Origin: Oryza sativa Japonica Group
Taxonomy: Eukaryota; Streptophyta; Magnoliopsida; Poales; Poaceae
DNA length: 64,000 bases
Assembly (NCBI RefSeq): GCF_034140825.1
Contig: NC_089044.1
Span: forward strand, 22,932,001-22,996,000
Direction of reading: 5' to 3'
Shown: positions 50,155-60,607 of the stretch, piece by piece
How the letters are laid out: each line of letters starts with the position of its first letter
Position numbering within the stretch: position 1 is the stretch's first letter
Notes under the pieces: model-generated
Database searches by the model: none
Seen by the model: only the letters and a program-made list of their open reading frames with translations
Told to the model about the DNA's origin: nothing
Position numbers and translations under genes: made by a program

Positions 50155-53100
50155 TTAAGCTACCGCCCTGTACACCAACCTATTCCAAGCCCTGTCTCGT
50201 TTCTTCCTTAGCCTGTCAGCAATGGCGAAAGCCAGTTCAAGCGACTGCGATGCATTCAGCCTGGGGTCGCAGTGCGTGCGGTAGCGAGAGCTGAGATCAT
50301 CAAGGGTCACCGTCTTGGATCCACCAATGCACTCTGTAACGTTCTGCCCTGTCATCTCCAGGTGAATCCCTCCAGGGTAGCTTCCCTCTTGCTCATGGAC
50401 ATCGAAGAAAGCCCTCAGCTCGCACTGCACATGTACAAGAATAAACACAAATGGTGTCAATATGTCAAATATTCATGTGTAATAAGTCAGTTGTTCATCA
50501 AACCATGAATGGTGAAGTCTCAGGGCTTGTTCAGATTGATGTCATTTTAAACCATACAATTTTTTTTACTAAAGTTGTCAAATATGTACATCCATTTAGT
50601 TTCTTGCCAAACTCTAGTAAATAAATAAGAAACCATGCTAAAACTTGGCAATATTGTCAAATTGCCAAAATTTTGGCAATGCCAAAAGTTGGTAAGGTTT
50701 ATTTTTACTACAATCTGAACATGCCCTCAGTTCTTACCCTGATCGCGTCGAATGATCTTGTCTTGAGACCACATGGTGCGCTGATGGTGTTCCCATGCAT
50801 GGGATCACTGACCCAAGTGACAATCAACCCAGCTTGGCGGACTGCTCTGATCATATGTGGGAGCTTAACGCGCGTGTTCTCAGCACCCATTCTTGTGATG
50901 ATTGTCAGTCTTCCGGGCTTGTTGTGAGGATTCAAAATCTCACACAATTTAACAAGCTCTGAAGGTTCGAGCTTGTCACTCACCTTTTTAACACAGAAAA
51001 AATTAACTATGTGCATAGACAACTCGTTTTGTATAACAAATAACAATAACCATAAAGTCATGGCTACTGTACTTATATTTGCGATGGCATGGTAAACATG
51101 ATATACAATGTTTTTTTTCTGGCGGTCTTTCAAAAAATAAATATTTTCCCCGACAAATTAGCATTTACATCTAAGGCTAAACAGCATAAGACCGATGACT
51201 GATGATGAACTATGGTACTACTAGTAAATATTGTTACTTGTCATTTGAGATGGAGCTTAAGTACCTCTAGTAGTCCAATGCTGATACATAGTTTGAGAGT
51301 TTCAGTAGATATATTACATATTGAAGATATTGGCTGAAAGTCTTATACAAATAAGCCAACTTTGAAGAGGTGGATTGGTTACCTTTACACCTAGAGGGTT
51401 GGAAATACCACGAAGGAATTCAACATGAGCACCATCCAGTTGTCGAGTCCTCTCCCCAACCCAAAGCATATGAGCAGAGCAATCGTAGTAAAGCCCAGAA
51501 ATGGAGTCCACCCTAGTCAATGCTTGCTCATATGGCAAATGAAGGCACTCATGAGATGTCCAGAATTCAGCCGTCGTCATGATGGGATGCTGAGGAGTCA
51601 GACCAGCAGCAACCATAAATCCGATGGCATCGTGAACCCTCTCGGACAGCTCCATATACCTGCTCACAGAAAAAAACAAAAGAGGACATGATCTTGGTTT
51701 CCATTGTATAAAGGATTATTATCAATGATACTTACTAGAAATCCCTAGCTACTATTTGCCACGTCACCATGATTATATTAAGGGTCTGATGCGTACATGC
51801 CATCTGTACTAAATAATGCAATTCCTATGTCTGTTGTTTGGAAAATAAACATTTGCATTCATATGAAACAACCACTAATATGCGTAAAGAGTTTTGAATA
51901 AAACTAATTGCAAAATGTCTAGCACTTGAGCTAAGCTAACAACTACCTGTCCCCTTGCGTGCTGTCCCTCAAGAAGTCAAGATTCCACTGGGTGACTCTC
52001 TGCAGATCTGCATACCCTCCATGAGCAAATCCTCTCAGAAGATTCAGGGTGCTCGCGGACTGGCTGTAGGCTCTAATTAACCTTTCAGGATCTGGTGCAC
52101 GCGACTTCTCATCAAAACCATCGCTGTTAATAATATCACCTCGATAGGAAGGAAGTGTCACTCCATCTATAGTCTCAGTTGGGTTTGATCTTGGCTTTGC
52201 AAATTGGCCAGCCATCCTTCCAACCTGAAATATACATTGTCAATCAGTCAATCTCTCCACCTGTCTATCAGCACTTGAATCATTAAATGTTAAGCCATCA
52301 ATGGTTTGAAGAACATAAACCTCAAAAAGAAAACTGCAAATACACTTTTGTTTGTCAATCTAGATTCCAGAATAGACTAAGATACTGAATCTAGCTTGTC
52401 TTTTAAACAATATGAATGCTTATGGTTTCATGTGTGCACTGGTGGCCACGTCTGATCCCTGTCTTTCTTGCTGCTGTACCTTGTCTGTCAAATATTGGGG
52501 ATGGAAATTGGCGATTGACTTGTTGATCCGTTAACTTAAGACTCATAGCATATATAACTGCTAACAATCAACCATCTATGCGACTATGCCTTTCAGGGGG
52601 AAAAAACAGAAAACTGAATGGATGAATCCGCGCTGTGCCATAATTTATAAATTATAAAGCCTGATCTTTCAGAACTTGACAGCGAAGTCGACACGATTAT
52701 GTCTACATCGACCGATCGCCATCTCAAAGAGAGATTGTGAAGATGACAGCTGGGACCCTGCAACAGCTTAAGCCCGAGTGATCAGCCACATCACATATAT
52801 TCGTTCTATCTGAATGCGCCAAAATCCCAAACAGTGCAGCGTGTGGCGGACAGGAAACAGATAATTTTCGATCTCGAATTCCAATCGGGTATAAAATGGA
52901 GGAAGTGGATTTTGATCTCTTGAGGAGATATCTCCTCGTTGCTTGCTTGCATGTTACTCAAATGGTTATGAAAAAATTTGAGAAGATGTATTAACGTGTG
53001 TAATATATCACTCCACAAATTCAAATTCAGCTTCTATATCTGGCAACAAAATTAATTGTGAATATATGTTAACTAGCTGCGGTTCTACATCTCGCAACAA

Positions 53101-53666
53101 AATTAATTGTGAATATACGTAAACTAGCTGCGGTTTAATTAATTTAATTTTTTTACGAGATCGTTAGGGATGGATTGGAGAAGGAGAAATGGTGAGAAGA
53201 TGAAGCCATGGGAGTAGGCGAGGAGGACCTTGATGGTGGGCATCTGGCCGCCAAAGGTGAGGACGACGGCCATCTGGAGCATGAGGCGAAAGGTGTCGCG
53301 GATGTTGTTGGCGGCGAACTCTTTGAAGCTCTCGGCGCAGTCGCCGCCCTGCAGGAGGAAGGCCCGCCCCATGGCGGCGTCCCCGAGCCGCTCCTCCAGC
53401 TTCCGCGCCTCCCCGGCGAACACCAGCGGCGGGAACGACGCCAGCTCGCGCTCCGCGCCCTCCAGCGCCGCCGCGTCCGGGTACTCCGGGATTTGCCTCG
53501 CCGGCCGCGCCCTCCAGCTGCCCGGCTCCCACCCGCTCGTCGCCGCCGCCGCCGCGCGCACCGTGATCATCCCCCGCCGCCGCCGCCGACGGCCGGTGGA
53601 CCGGGCGTCCTCGAGACGCGTGGTGGCATGGACGATCGCCGCGTGCCCAACGGTGAGAGCCGCCAT
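50155..53666 (-). CDS. DAHP synthase, plant class II, plastid-targeted (5 exons, 502 aa)
   Basis: The minus-strand exons are 53229-53666, 51947-52224, 51383-51659, 50738-50983 and 50155-50424, GT-AG and in frame. The enzyme condenses phosphoenolpyruvate with erythrose 4-phosphate, the first step of the shikimate pathway in the plastid. Family landmarks are [113 protein letters not shown], and [15 protein letters not shown]. The N-terminus up to about residue 45, including a run of Arg, serves as transit peptide. I chose ATG 53666 because a TATA box at 53719-53726 puts the transcription start near 53690, leaving almost no leader for the in-frame ATG at 53684. Intron 4 contains a MITE ending 11 bp from exon 4. 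Confidence 0.95.
50523..50726. mobile_element. Tourist-like MITE in intron 4 of the DAHP synthase gene
   Basis: GGGCTTGTTCAGATTGATGTCA at the left and CAATCTGAACATGCCC at the right are inverted repeats flanked by TCA (50520-50522, 50727-50729). Internal CCAAAATTTTGG and TAAGGTTTATTTTTAC motifs link it to the 14079-14352 element. Its right end is 11 bp from the exon-4 boundary. Confidence 0.85.
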
Positions 53667-53718
53667 GGCAGAGTGACACGTCATCGAGTGGATCCGCAGC
53701 CGGAGGCAAATCACTGGG

Positions 53719-53726
53719 TATTTATA
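53719..53726 (-). promoter_or_regulatory. TATA box of the DAHP synthase gene
   Basis: TATAAATA on the minus strand lies 53 bp upstream of the chosen start codon. Its spacing favours the ATG at 53666 over upstream in-frame ATGs at 53684 and 53756. Confidence 0.6.
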
Positions 53727-54423
53727 TGTAGAGCCGCCGTATAATACTCCAGTCACTACGTATAATAGTCACAATTTTTTTAGACTAACCAAAACGAAGC
53801 AACTACAAATCGGCCGCATGAAAAATGCAGAAGTTGTTTCATCACTAGACTTAAAAAAGTGTTTTAAACAATTACAATATCGTCTAAATTTACTTGAAAC
53901 ATTTTTCAATCATGCGGTAAACAACAAAGATACATTGATTGAAACATTAAAAAAAATCGTGAAAATCTACATGTTTCAAACAAATGCAACACCATTTTAC
54001 CCCAAGTTGAAATATTTTTCTAGCACGTATGAAACATCAAAAATCCAAAAATATACCGGTCTAGATCTAGCTTCCGCCTCTTAGGTGGTCGAATCTTTAG
54101 CTTCTTCTGAGCCGACCAAAATTCGAACAAAAACATCTCCATGGAAAAGATAATGGGAACTAAAAACCCGATTAGTACACCAACATATAATAGTCACAAT
54201 GGTGTACACACACTGAAGTTGTACTGTACGTCTATACAATAACCATTTTATGAACATGGTACAAATATGTATACGTTCATAAGTAACAACGCACATACTC
54301 ATCTCCATATGCATACACACACATTATCTATAGCATATCCGAATAACTGGATAACGAAACCGACAAATCTCGCTGTTTCTAATTGAGCTACACTCACCTC
54401 ACTACGGTAACCTCAAAGCTTTA

Positions 54424-54773
54424 GGGCCTTTTTAAATCACAGTAATGAAAAAACGGAGGAATATGAAAAACATAGGATTCTGACAGGAATGAAAGTGTAA
54501 AACAAAGGATTGCAAAACGCAGGAAAAAGAATGACCGTTTGATTGGACCACAGGAAAAACACAGAAATTTGAGGAGAGATAAAAGACTCAAAGGATTTCT
54601 TCCATGAGATTCTATCTCTTGTTAAAATTCCTCTAAAACTTGTATGGAAAGAGGCATTTCATAGGAATTTCATAGGGTTCATTCCTTTAATTCAAAATGC
54701 TTTGTAGGAAAAATTTCTATAGGAATAAAATCCTCTAAAATTCCTATGAATTTCCTTTCAATCAAAGGGGGCC
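54424..54773. mobile_element. MITE of the GGGCCCCTTTGAWTC family, copy 3
   Basis: GGGCCTTTTTAAATCAC and CAATCAAAGGGGGCC are inverted repeats flanked by TTA (54421-54423, 54774-54776). Its inner sequence (AGGATTCTGACAGGAATG, ACCGTTTGATTGGACCACAG) is closest to copy 2. Confidence 0.85.
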
Positions 54774-55201
54774 TTAAAGTTTTATTTGATTAGAATATTG
54801 AACAGATTATCGTTTTGATTATAGAGAGAATAAATTATTTAAGAAATAAATTTAACAAATATCTTAAAATAGAAAAATATTTTGAGAAGCGCAAATAATA
54901 TGTTTAAATAATCCAAAGACAAGGAAGTGTAGCACAAATAATCCAATTACATAATTCAATGAATAAACTGGGAAAATGACCATGCAAACTGAATAGTCCT
55001 TGCCAAATGATCACACGAAACTGCAAACAAATAATTATTTTTTTTCTTTATTATTTACGCTGCAGGAAAATCCGGTGCAGAGTATACACGGCAGAAAATG
55101 CATCAGAATACGCATATCATTTGGTCTGGCGATCACGTATATTCCGGATCATATTTACAGCTGCAGCACAACGACCATGGATGCATATGGATCATGGATG
55201 G

Positions 55202-57654
55202 TCAGTAGGTGTCATACTCATCGGCGGCCTCCTCTTCGTCGTCGCTCTTCAGCTCGGCGAGCTCCGCGAGCAGCGCCGGGTCGGCGGCGGCCATGTCGCC
55301 GGGGACCTTGGCCTCCTGGATGATCCGCATGATCTCCTCGACGGCCTGCGTCGGAGGGGCGGCGTCCGTGTCCTTGTAGTCGGCCTTCTCCCTCTCCGAT
55401 ATCTCCTTTGGCAGATTCTTCAGAAACCACGTGTGCTTCTTTATCTCAGGGATCGTGATCCTCTGAACATCAAAAGTTCAGGGATGCAAAAACTCGAGTT
55501 AGTTAAATTCAGAGGGAATCCATCTCGTTAATTAATTAGAGACATAGTTTGAGCATTAGAACATATAATTGAGATCATATAGGCCGCATTACAATGAGTA
55601 AGATTACAGGTAGAATCTGAGTATGATTTAAGGTTAATTTTCCCTTCGGAGTAATCTAAAGTTTGGTCTAGTTTGGCAACTTGGGATCTCACTTAAACTG
55701 GGAGGTAAAGTGTGTGAAATTAAGTACCTTTGAAGGATCGGCAACAAATATTTGAGATAGAAGGCGCCTGCAGTCGGAAGACACCCTCACGTAGTCCGGG
55801 ATGGAGTATTGCACGCCAAGAATTCTCTGTCAAGTGGAACAAGGCATGCATATTCAGAGTTTCAGACTCACCATTGAAGCAAGGTGTAGAAAAGGCTTGG
55901 ATGATGAACAGAGGGAAATGGAGCACTTACGCTGATCGTTTTGCGGAAATTCCTCGGATCACCTGGATCTTCAAACGGGTATGAACCGACAAGCATCACG
56001 TACAGTGTCACACCACAGGACCAAACGTCTGCTACCTGGGTAAGGAGACGCATTACCTCAGATCATGCAGAGATGCAATTCTATGATGCGATGTTCCAGG
56101 AACTTCAGTAGCGTCCTAACATTACTGAAAACGTAAAGCTTATGCTGTTCGGTTTGTTTTGCACTCAATGTAAGTATTTCAGCTGCAATGGATCACTTTT
56201 AGCTAACGTCTAAATGCTCAATTGCTACGGTTCCATGATGCTAGAAAAGAAAAAACAATAGTGATAGATACTGCTATCTATCTTTACTTTACAGCCAAAT
56301 TCAGATTGCAAAACATAGAAATGAGAAATAACTTGCCTTGCCATCATATTCTTTTCTTGAAAGAACTTCTGGCGCTATGTATGCTGGAGTACCAACTGTA
56401 GACTTCGGCTTCGAATGCAGCAAAGCAGACTGAAAATCAAAGAAGCCAAGTTGTTCAGTACTCCAGTTTGATTCTACCAAGAAGGCAAGAACAATTCAAT
56501 CTATTTCTAGTAAAGTACTCTGAGATGTAGAACAGAACTAGTAGCATCCATGTTAGCACCTTTGAGTAACCAAAGTCACAAATCTTCACACGAGGTGTTG
56601 GGCTTCCATCCAGGAGGGTGTTCTCAAGTTTAAGATCACGGTGGCAAATTTCCTGCATTTTGCAGAAGCAGTTAATGACCACTTAACTTAATGAGCTTAC
56701 GATGTGCCTGTTACGTCTGCAGAATTTCAACAAGCAAAACATACCAGAGAATGACAGTAGCTGACACCTGATATTAGCTGCTGGAAGAAGTACCTTGCCT
56801 ATTGACATGAATCAATTATTGAGCACAGATGGTTTGCAAAACGGGAAGATTAGCTCACAAGAAGACAAGTAGGGCCTGAAAGCAACCTCGTCTTCGCTGA
56901 ATCGCCCTGCGGTGCAGATTTGTTCAAAGAGTTCTCCACCAGCAGCATACTCCATGACAATGGCTAGGTGTGTGGGTGTCAAACAAACCTGCTCTTGATC
57001 GACACACAAAACAAGAAATCGTTATAGCAGTTGAATTTACTTCGATCTTAAGACGATACACTACTTACTAATTGTATGGTAAGTAATCAGCCAGGGTAAG
57101 CTTTGTGCTTGATAGATGTATAAACCCAAAACCTTATCATTTTACTTTCTACAGTAGCAGTGGAGATCAGCTCCATCTAGTTTGACTGTTTGACTGACTG
57201 ATAATCAGTGAAGCTGCCGAACGAACTGATGAGTGAAAAGAAAATCTGAATTACCTCCTTAAACCGAATGATATTGGGATGCCGGAGCGACCTATGATTG
57301 ATGATCTCCCTCTGCACATTTTCATCAATCTGCACACAGAGCAAACCAACCATCCATGCATCATCAATCAATCAAACTAAAAGCTAAGACTCGTCATGCA
57401 TCTGGAACAACGAGTTGCTGAAAACATCAACTCGCACACACCATCAAATTATCAATCAGTCCGACGCAAGAAACTGCGAAATAAATCACAAAAGGAGAGA
57501 AGAGAAGACAGAGACAGAGGCAGCATCAGACCTTCTTGCCCCTCTCGATGTACTTGACGGCGACGAGCTCCTTGCTCCTCTTGTCCCTGACCAGCCTGGC
57601 CACCCCGAAGTTGCCGGCCCCGAGCTCCTTCAACGCCTCGTACCTCTCCTCCAT
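55202..57654 (-). CDS. SAPK3: SnRK2 protein kinase SAPK3 (9 exons, 334 aa)
   Basis: The minus-strand exons are 57532-57654, 57255-57329, 56887-56988, 56745-56798, 56560-56652, 56337-56429, 55931-56035, 55728-55826 and 55202-55462, all phase 0. SnRK2 kinases are activated by hyperosmotic stress and often ABA and phosphorylate transcription factors and channels. Landmarks are the glycine loop G12-AGNFG, K34, H122-R-D124, D144-F-G146, the activation loop with [16 protein letters not shown], the SnRK2 box [15 protein letters not shown] and an acidic C-terminal tail ([16 protein letters not shown]). All exon lengths are multiples of three, the conserved SnRK2 layout. Eight of nine exon ends used are conventional; exon 6 ends at AAG|GCAAGT, a GC donor. 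The 334-aa length matches my memory of rice SAPK3. The upstream spacer has three CACGTG cores. Confidence 0.96.
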
Positions 57655-59266
57655 TGGCCCCCTCGAAACCCAAACCCAAAGAGGAGAAGTCGCCGCGGTT
57701 CGAGACCGAAGCCGACCACCCAACCAACCCAATCAGAGGCGAGCTAACCTCCAACCAAACCAGACCAAATCCGAAGAAGGGAGGCGGCGAGGTGGAGGGA
57801 TATGAAATTCTCTTCGTCGCCGTCACCGGAAAGCGACGAGGGTCTCTTGGTCGGACTTGAAGCCGAAGCGAAGCAGCGACGGCGACGGCGAGGTGCGCGA
57901 CACGTGGCCCCCACGAGTGCCGTCGCTTGTCACGTGGGCCCCACGCGTCAGCTCAGCTAATCGGCGGGCGGGGTAGGAGTGGGGCCCGTGGATTAGGTGG
58001 CGTGTCCTGTGAATACGACGTGGCCGTTTCGTCGCTCCGGGTTGCCACGTGGCTCCATGTACGTATTATATGGAGGCCCACGCTCAGAAGAGGGCGGTGT
58101 CCAGAAACATGGAGCTGGGCTTTTCTTTTCCAAAGATGCTGGGCCGGTTTTCTAAAGTGCAAACCATGGGCTGCACGATAAATTAATTGATTAATCAGTT
58201 TTAGCTAGTAATCGTTAGCAAAGACGTTGGTTAACTTGGTTTTCTTGCTAGTTTCGTAGGGATTTCAAATGGTTATGAGCAGTCGTTCAAAAAAAAAAGA
58301 TGATTATGAGCCAAGCAAACCATGGGACTACTATCAATTCGAAGCATCCGCTCGAGAATCTTCCATCGAAGATTTGGAACAATGTTGAATTTCTTCGATG
58401 TGACATAAACAATCTGCCTGGTCGTGGTTCACTACTGTGGTAGTAGTACTATTAGATTACTCTAATTATTGCGCGTGGCTGAGGTAAACCATGACACATT
58501 AGTGCTGGAATTGTTGCATGTGACCGAGAGGTAAGATTAGCGCAAGTTGGCTTGCAATTTCTTTGCGAAATCGTATGATCTGCTAATATTCCGTGTGGCT
58601 CTGCCCCTTCTCGCTGATTGGAGTTGCGCTTAGCCGTCGTAATAGTCATTTTCTTTTTCTTGGTTTTTTTTTGTCTTTTCTTCTTTTTCTTGGCATAAGC
58701 CAGTCTGTCTGATTGCGTTATGTAAACAAATATTTTTTTTTAATATATTGACTTAATTGTTTTGCGCGTTCGGAAAAAAAAATCTGCGAATATTCCCAGC
58801 TGACCAAAATGGGAATGGACGACGACGACGAGGTCCTCCCTTCTTCGCTTCTTCCAATCCATGGGCCGCAAGTCCGCAAGGGCCGCGCGCACGTGGGCGC
58901 GGTGCGGGTCTTCTTTCCCAAAAGAAGTCGGGGGAAAGCGAGGCGCAACGGACTCGGGGCCCACCTATCGCGTAGGTAGTAGGACTAGGAGGAGGCATAG
59001 CCCGTCTCGTCTCGACACCCCTCCGACCCCGACGCGTCGCGCACCAAACCCCCCCGCCCCCAACCCCGACCTCCTCCCGTGCTCCGCGCTCCGATCCGCC
59101 GCCGCCGCCGCGCGCGCGCCGCCGGGGGAGTGCGCCGGCGTGTGGTGGTGGGTGTGTAAGGGTAGGTGGAGGGGTGGGTGATGCGAGATCGGCCGCGGCG
59201 GCGGTAGAGGGGGTGTGTGTGCTCGGCTACTCCGGTGGGTCGGGTCTGGGCGGGGTGCGCGTGGGG
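57655..59266. other. Divergent promoter region SAPK3 / CBL1
   Basis: The SAPK3-proximal half (57655-58180) is GC-rich with the CACGTG cluster. The middle (58180-58790) is AT-rich with T-runs, and the CBL1-proximal part (58800-59266) is again GC-rich and probably contains its long 5' leader. No other gene is supported. Confidence 0.6.
57899..58053 (-). promoter_or_regulatory. Cluster of three G-box/ABRE cores upstream of SAPK3
   Basis: CACGTG occurs at 57901-57906 (in GACACGTGGCC), 57931-57936 (in GTCACGTGGGCC) and 58046-58051 (in GCCACGTGGC). ACACGTGGC and CACGTGGC are the classical ABA-response element bound by bZIP factors of the ABF/AREB type. They lie 250-400 bp upstream of the SAPK3 ATG and 1.2-1.4 kb upstream of the divergent CBL1 ATG. 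Regulation by ABA is inferred. Confidence 0.7.
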
Positions 59267-59568
59267 ATGGGGTGCTTCCAGTCGACGGCGAGGCGTCCGC
59301 GCCCGGGGTACGAGGACCCCGTCGGCCTCGCCTCCGAGACCGCCTGTGAGTTGTTGTTGCTGTACTTGCCACTTGAGGAGTACTCTACAGTACTGTATTT
59401 CATTTCATTTCATCAAGTAGTTCATCTGATTTATGCAATCGATGGGCGTACTGGAAATTCTGAGTTAGTTGTTTTGGATGTGTAGTTAGCGTAAGTGAGG
59501 TGGAGGCTTTGTTCGAGCTGTTCAAGAGCATTAGTGGTTCTGTGATCGACGATGGGCTCATCAATAAG
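59267..59568 (+). CDS. CBL1: Calcineurin B-like calcium sensor CBL1, exons 1-2 (partial)
   Basis: The exons are 59267-59345 and 59486-59568, joined GCC|T...TT to give [19 protein letters not shown], then [18 protein letters not shown] proteins bind calcium through EF-hand-like motifs and recruit CIPK kinases. The N-terminus MGCFQS has Gly2 for N-myristoylation and Cys3 for S-acylation, the plasma-membrane targeting signature of the CBL1/CBL9 clade. The segment ending DDGLINK leads into the first degenerate EF hand (EEFQLALF), expected on exon 3. No such exon exists up to 60607, and the rest of the window is a Ty1/copia element, so exon 3 onward lies beyond the right edge. Intron 2 therefore exceeds 4.4 kb. 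The start was chosen for the acylation motif. Naming as CBL1 rather than a sister gene rests on its position next to SAPK3. Confidence 0.93.
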
Positions 59569-59598
59569 GTGAACATCTAACTGTTTCTTGGGGGTATC

Positions 59599-59868
59599 TC
59601 ACCATATTGGCATCATGGCATGTGTGATTATGAGCATCCTGATACATTTACTAATCTGCTTTTATAGCTTGTTGTGGAATTACAAAATTAGACCTTGCCG
59701 CATTCGAATATATCTACTGTTCCGTCTTTCATCACCATATTGGCATCATGTCATGTGTGATTATGAGCATCCTGATACATTTACTATCTGCTTTTGTAGC
59801 TTGTTGTGGAATGACAAAATTAAACCTTGCCACATTTGAATATATCTCCATGTACTGTTCCGTCTTTC
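59599..59868 (+). repeat. Tandem duplication, period about 133 bp, two copies, in CBL1 intron 2
   Basis: TCACCATATTGGCATCATG begins both copies (59599 and 59732). Both run through TGTGTGATTATGAGCATCCT and GCTTGTTGTGGAAT and end CTGTTCCGTCTTTC. The copies differ by a few substitutions and small indels, so the duplication is fairly recent. Confidence 0.88.
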
Positions 59869-59987
59869 GCTGGATATGAGAGGAGGTGCTCTCATATCGG
59901 AATTTATTAAGAGGGGAGTGAGGCTCGAACCTGGGTCGGCTAGCCCACAACTTGTGGTGCTAGCCAGAAGACCCCCACGCCTTTCTC
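59869..59987 (-). mobile_element. SINE (tRNA-derived) with 15-bp target duplication, in CBL1 intron 2
   Basis: ACTGTTCCGTCTTTC flanks the 119-bp insert on both sides (59854-59868, 59988-60002). On the minus strand the insert contains TGGCTAGCACCACAAG, fitting a polymerase III A box, and GGTTCGAGCC, fitting a B box, about 33 bp apart as in a tRNA-derived head. A short AT-rich body follows. It is too diverged to fold as a tRNA and I do not name the grass SINE family. Confidence 0.75.
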
Positions 59988-60607
59988 ACTGTTCCGTCTT
60001 TCAGGTTTCAGCTGCACAAATTATGTGGTGGATGCCATTTTCTGTGAATCGTTTTGCTATGCTGGCAGTTCTATTCATTCATCTTTGAAGTGAGCATGAA
60101 TCTTTGTTGTACACACCCCGATCCTTTATTCCTCTTGTACCGCTCATTGTATTATGTGTTTGCCTTCTAAATTGTTGAATTTTCTGTGTATCAAAATGTG
60201 ATTTTTTTCCTCAAAGTTTAATAGGAAAAAACTTGTTCCTGATATAAACCATCTGGCTACTATCACAGTATAACAACACAATGATAGTTCAAAGTTTGAG
60301 TCACTTTCTTCCTGCCTTGTCAATATTGATTTGCCGTGCTATAAAGCTAGACATAATGCGTTTCTCTTGCATCTTCACTTTTGTTTTTTGCATCTTCTTG
60401 TTGCGTCTTGCGTGGCGAAGAAGTTCATTAACTGCTATCTGAGAAGCCATACAGGTTCATGCACATCTGCTAGTTCTCATGAACTATAATCTTGACGTCA
60501 TCAGTAGCTAAATTCACGGTATGAAATTAGGGACTACCTATCTAACGTTCGACATAAAATCCCCCCAAAAATATGCCGTAACTACAACACAATAATAGTG
60601 TAATTGC

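Larger units (their letters stand above)
53667..55201. other. Intergenic region, DAHP synthase promoter to SAPK3 3' end
   Basis: Besides the DAHP synthase TATA box and MITE copy 3 this is AT-rich DNA. The open frame at 53818-54084 is AT-rich, lacks a recognisable domain and is not called. The part near 54980-55201 is probably the 3' untranslated region of SAPK3. Confidence 0.5.
59569..60607 (+). other. CBL1 intron 2, host part left of the retrotransposon
   Basis: It contains the 133-bp tandem duplication, the SINE, and about 600 bp of AT-rich intron. No exon resembling the next CBL segment is present. Confidence 0.7.

Noticed and set aside
53684-53756. Upstream in-frame ATGs for DAHP synthase
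   Set aside because: The TATA box at 53719-53726 places the transcription start downstream of 53756 on the gene strand and almost on top of 53684.
53818-54084. Plus-strand open frame of 88 codons upstream of DAHP synthase
   Set aside because: Lys/Asn-rich AT-driven composition with no domain and no promoter evidence.
56330-56345. GT donor 4 bp downstream of the SAPK3 exon 6 GC donor
   Set aside because: Using GTTATT would add four bases and shift the frame through the catalytic domain; its consensus is also weak.
59869-59987. Possible tRNA gene on the minus strand
   Set aside because: A and B boxes are present but no cloverleaf can be drawn, and the insert is flanked by a 15-bp target duplication, so a SINE explains it better.
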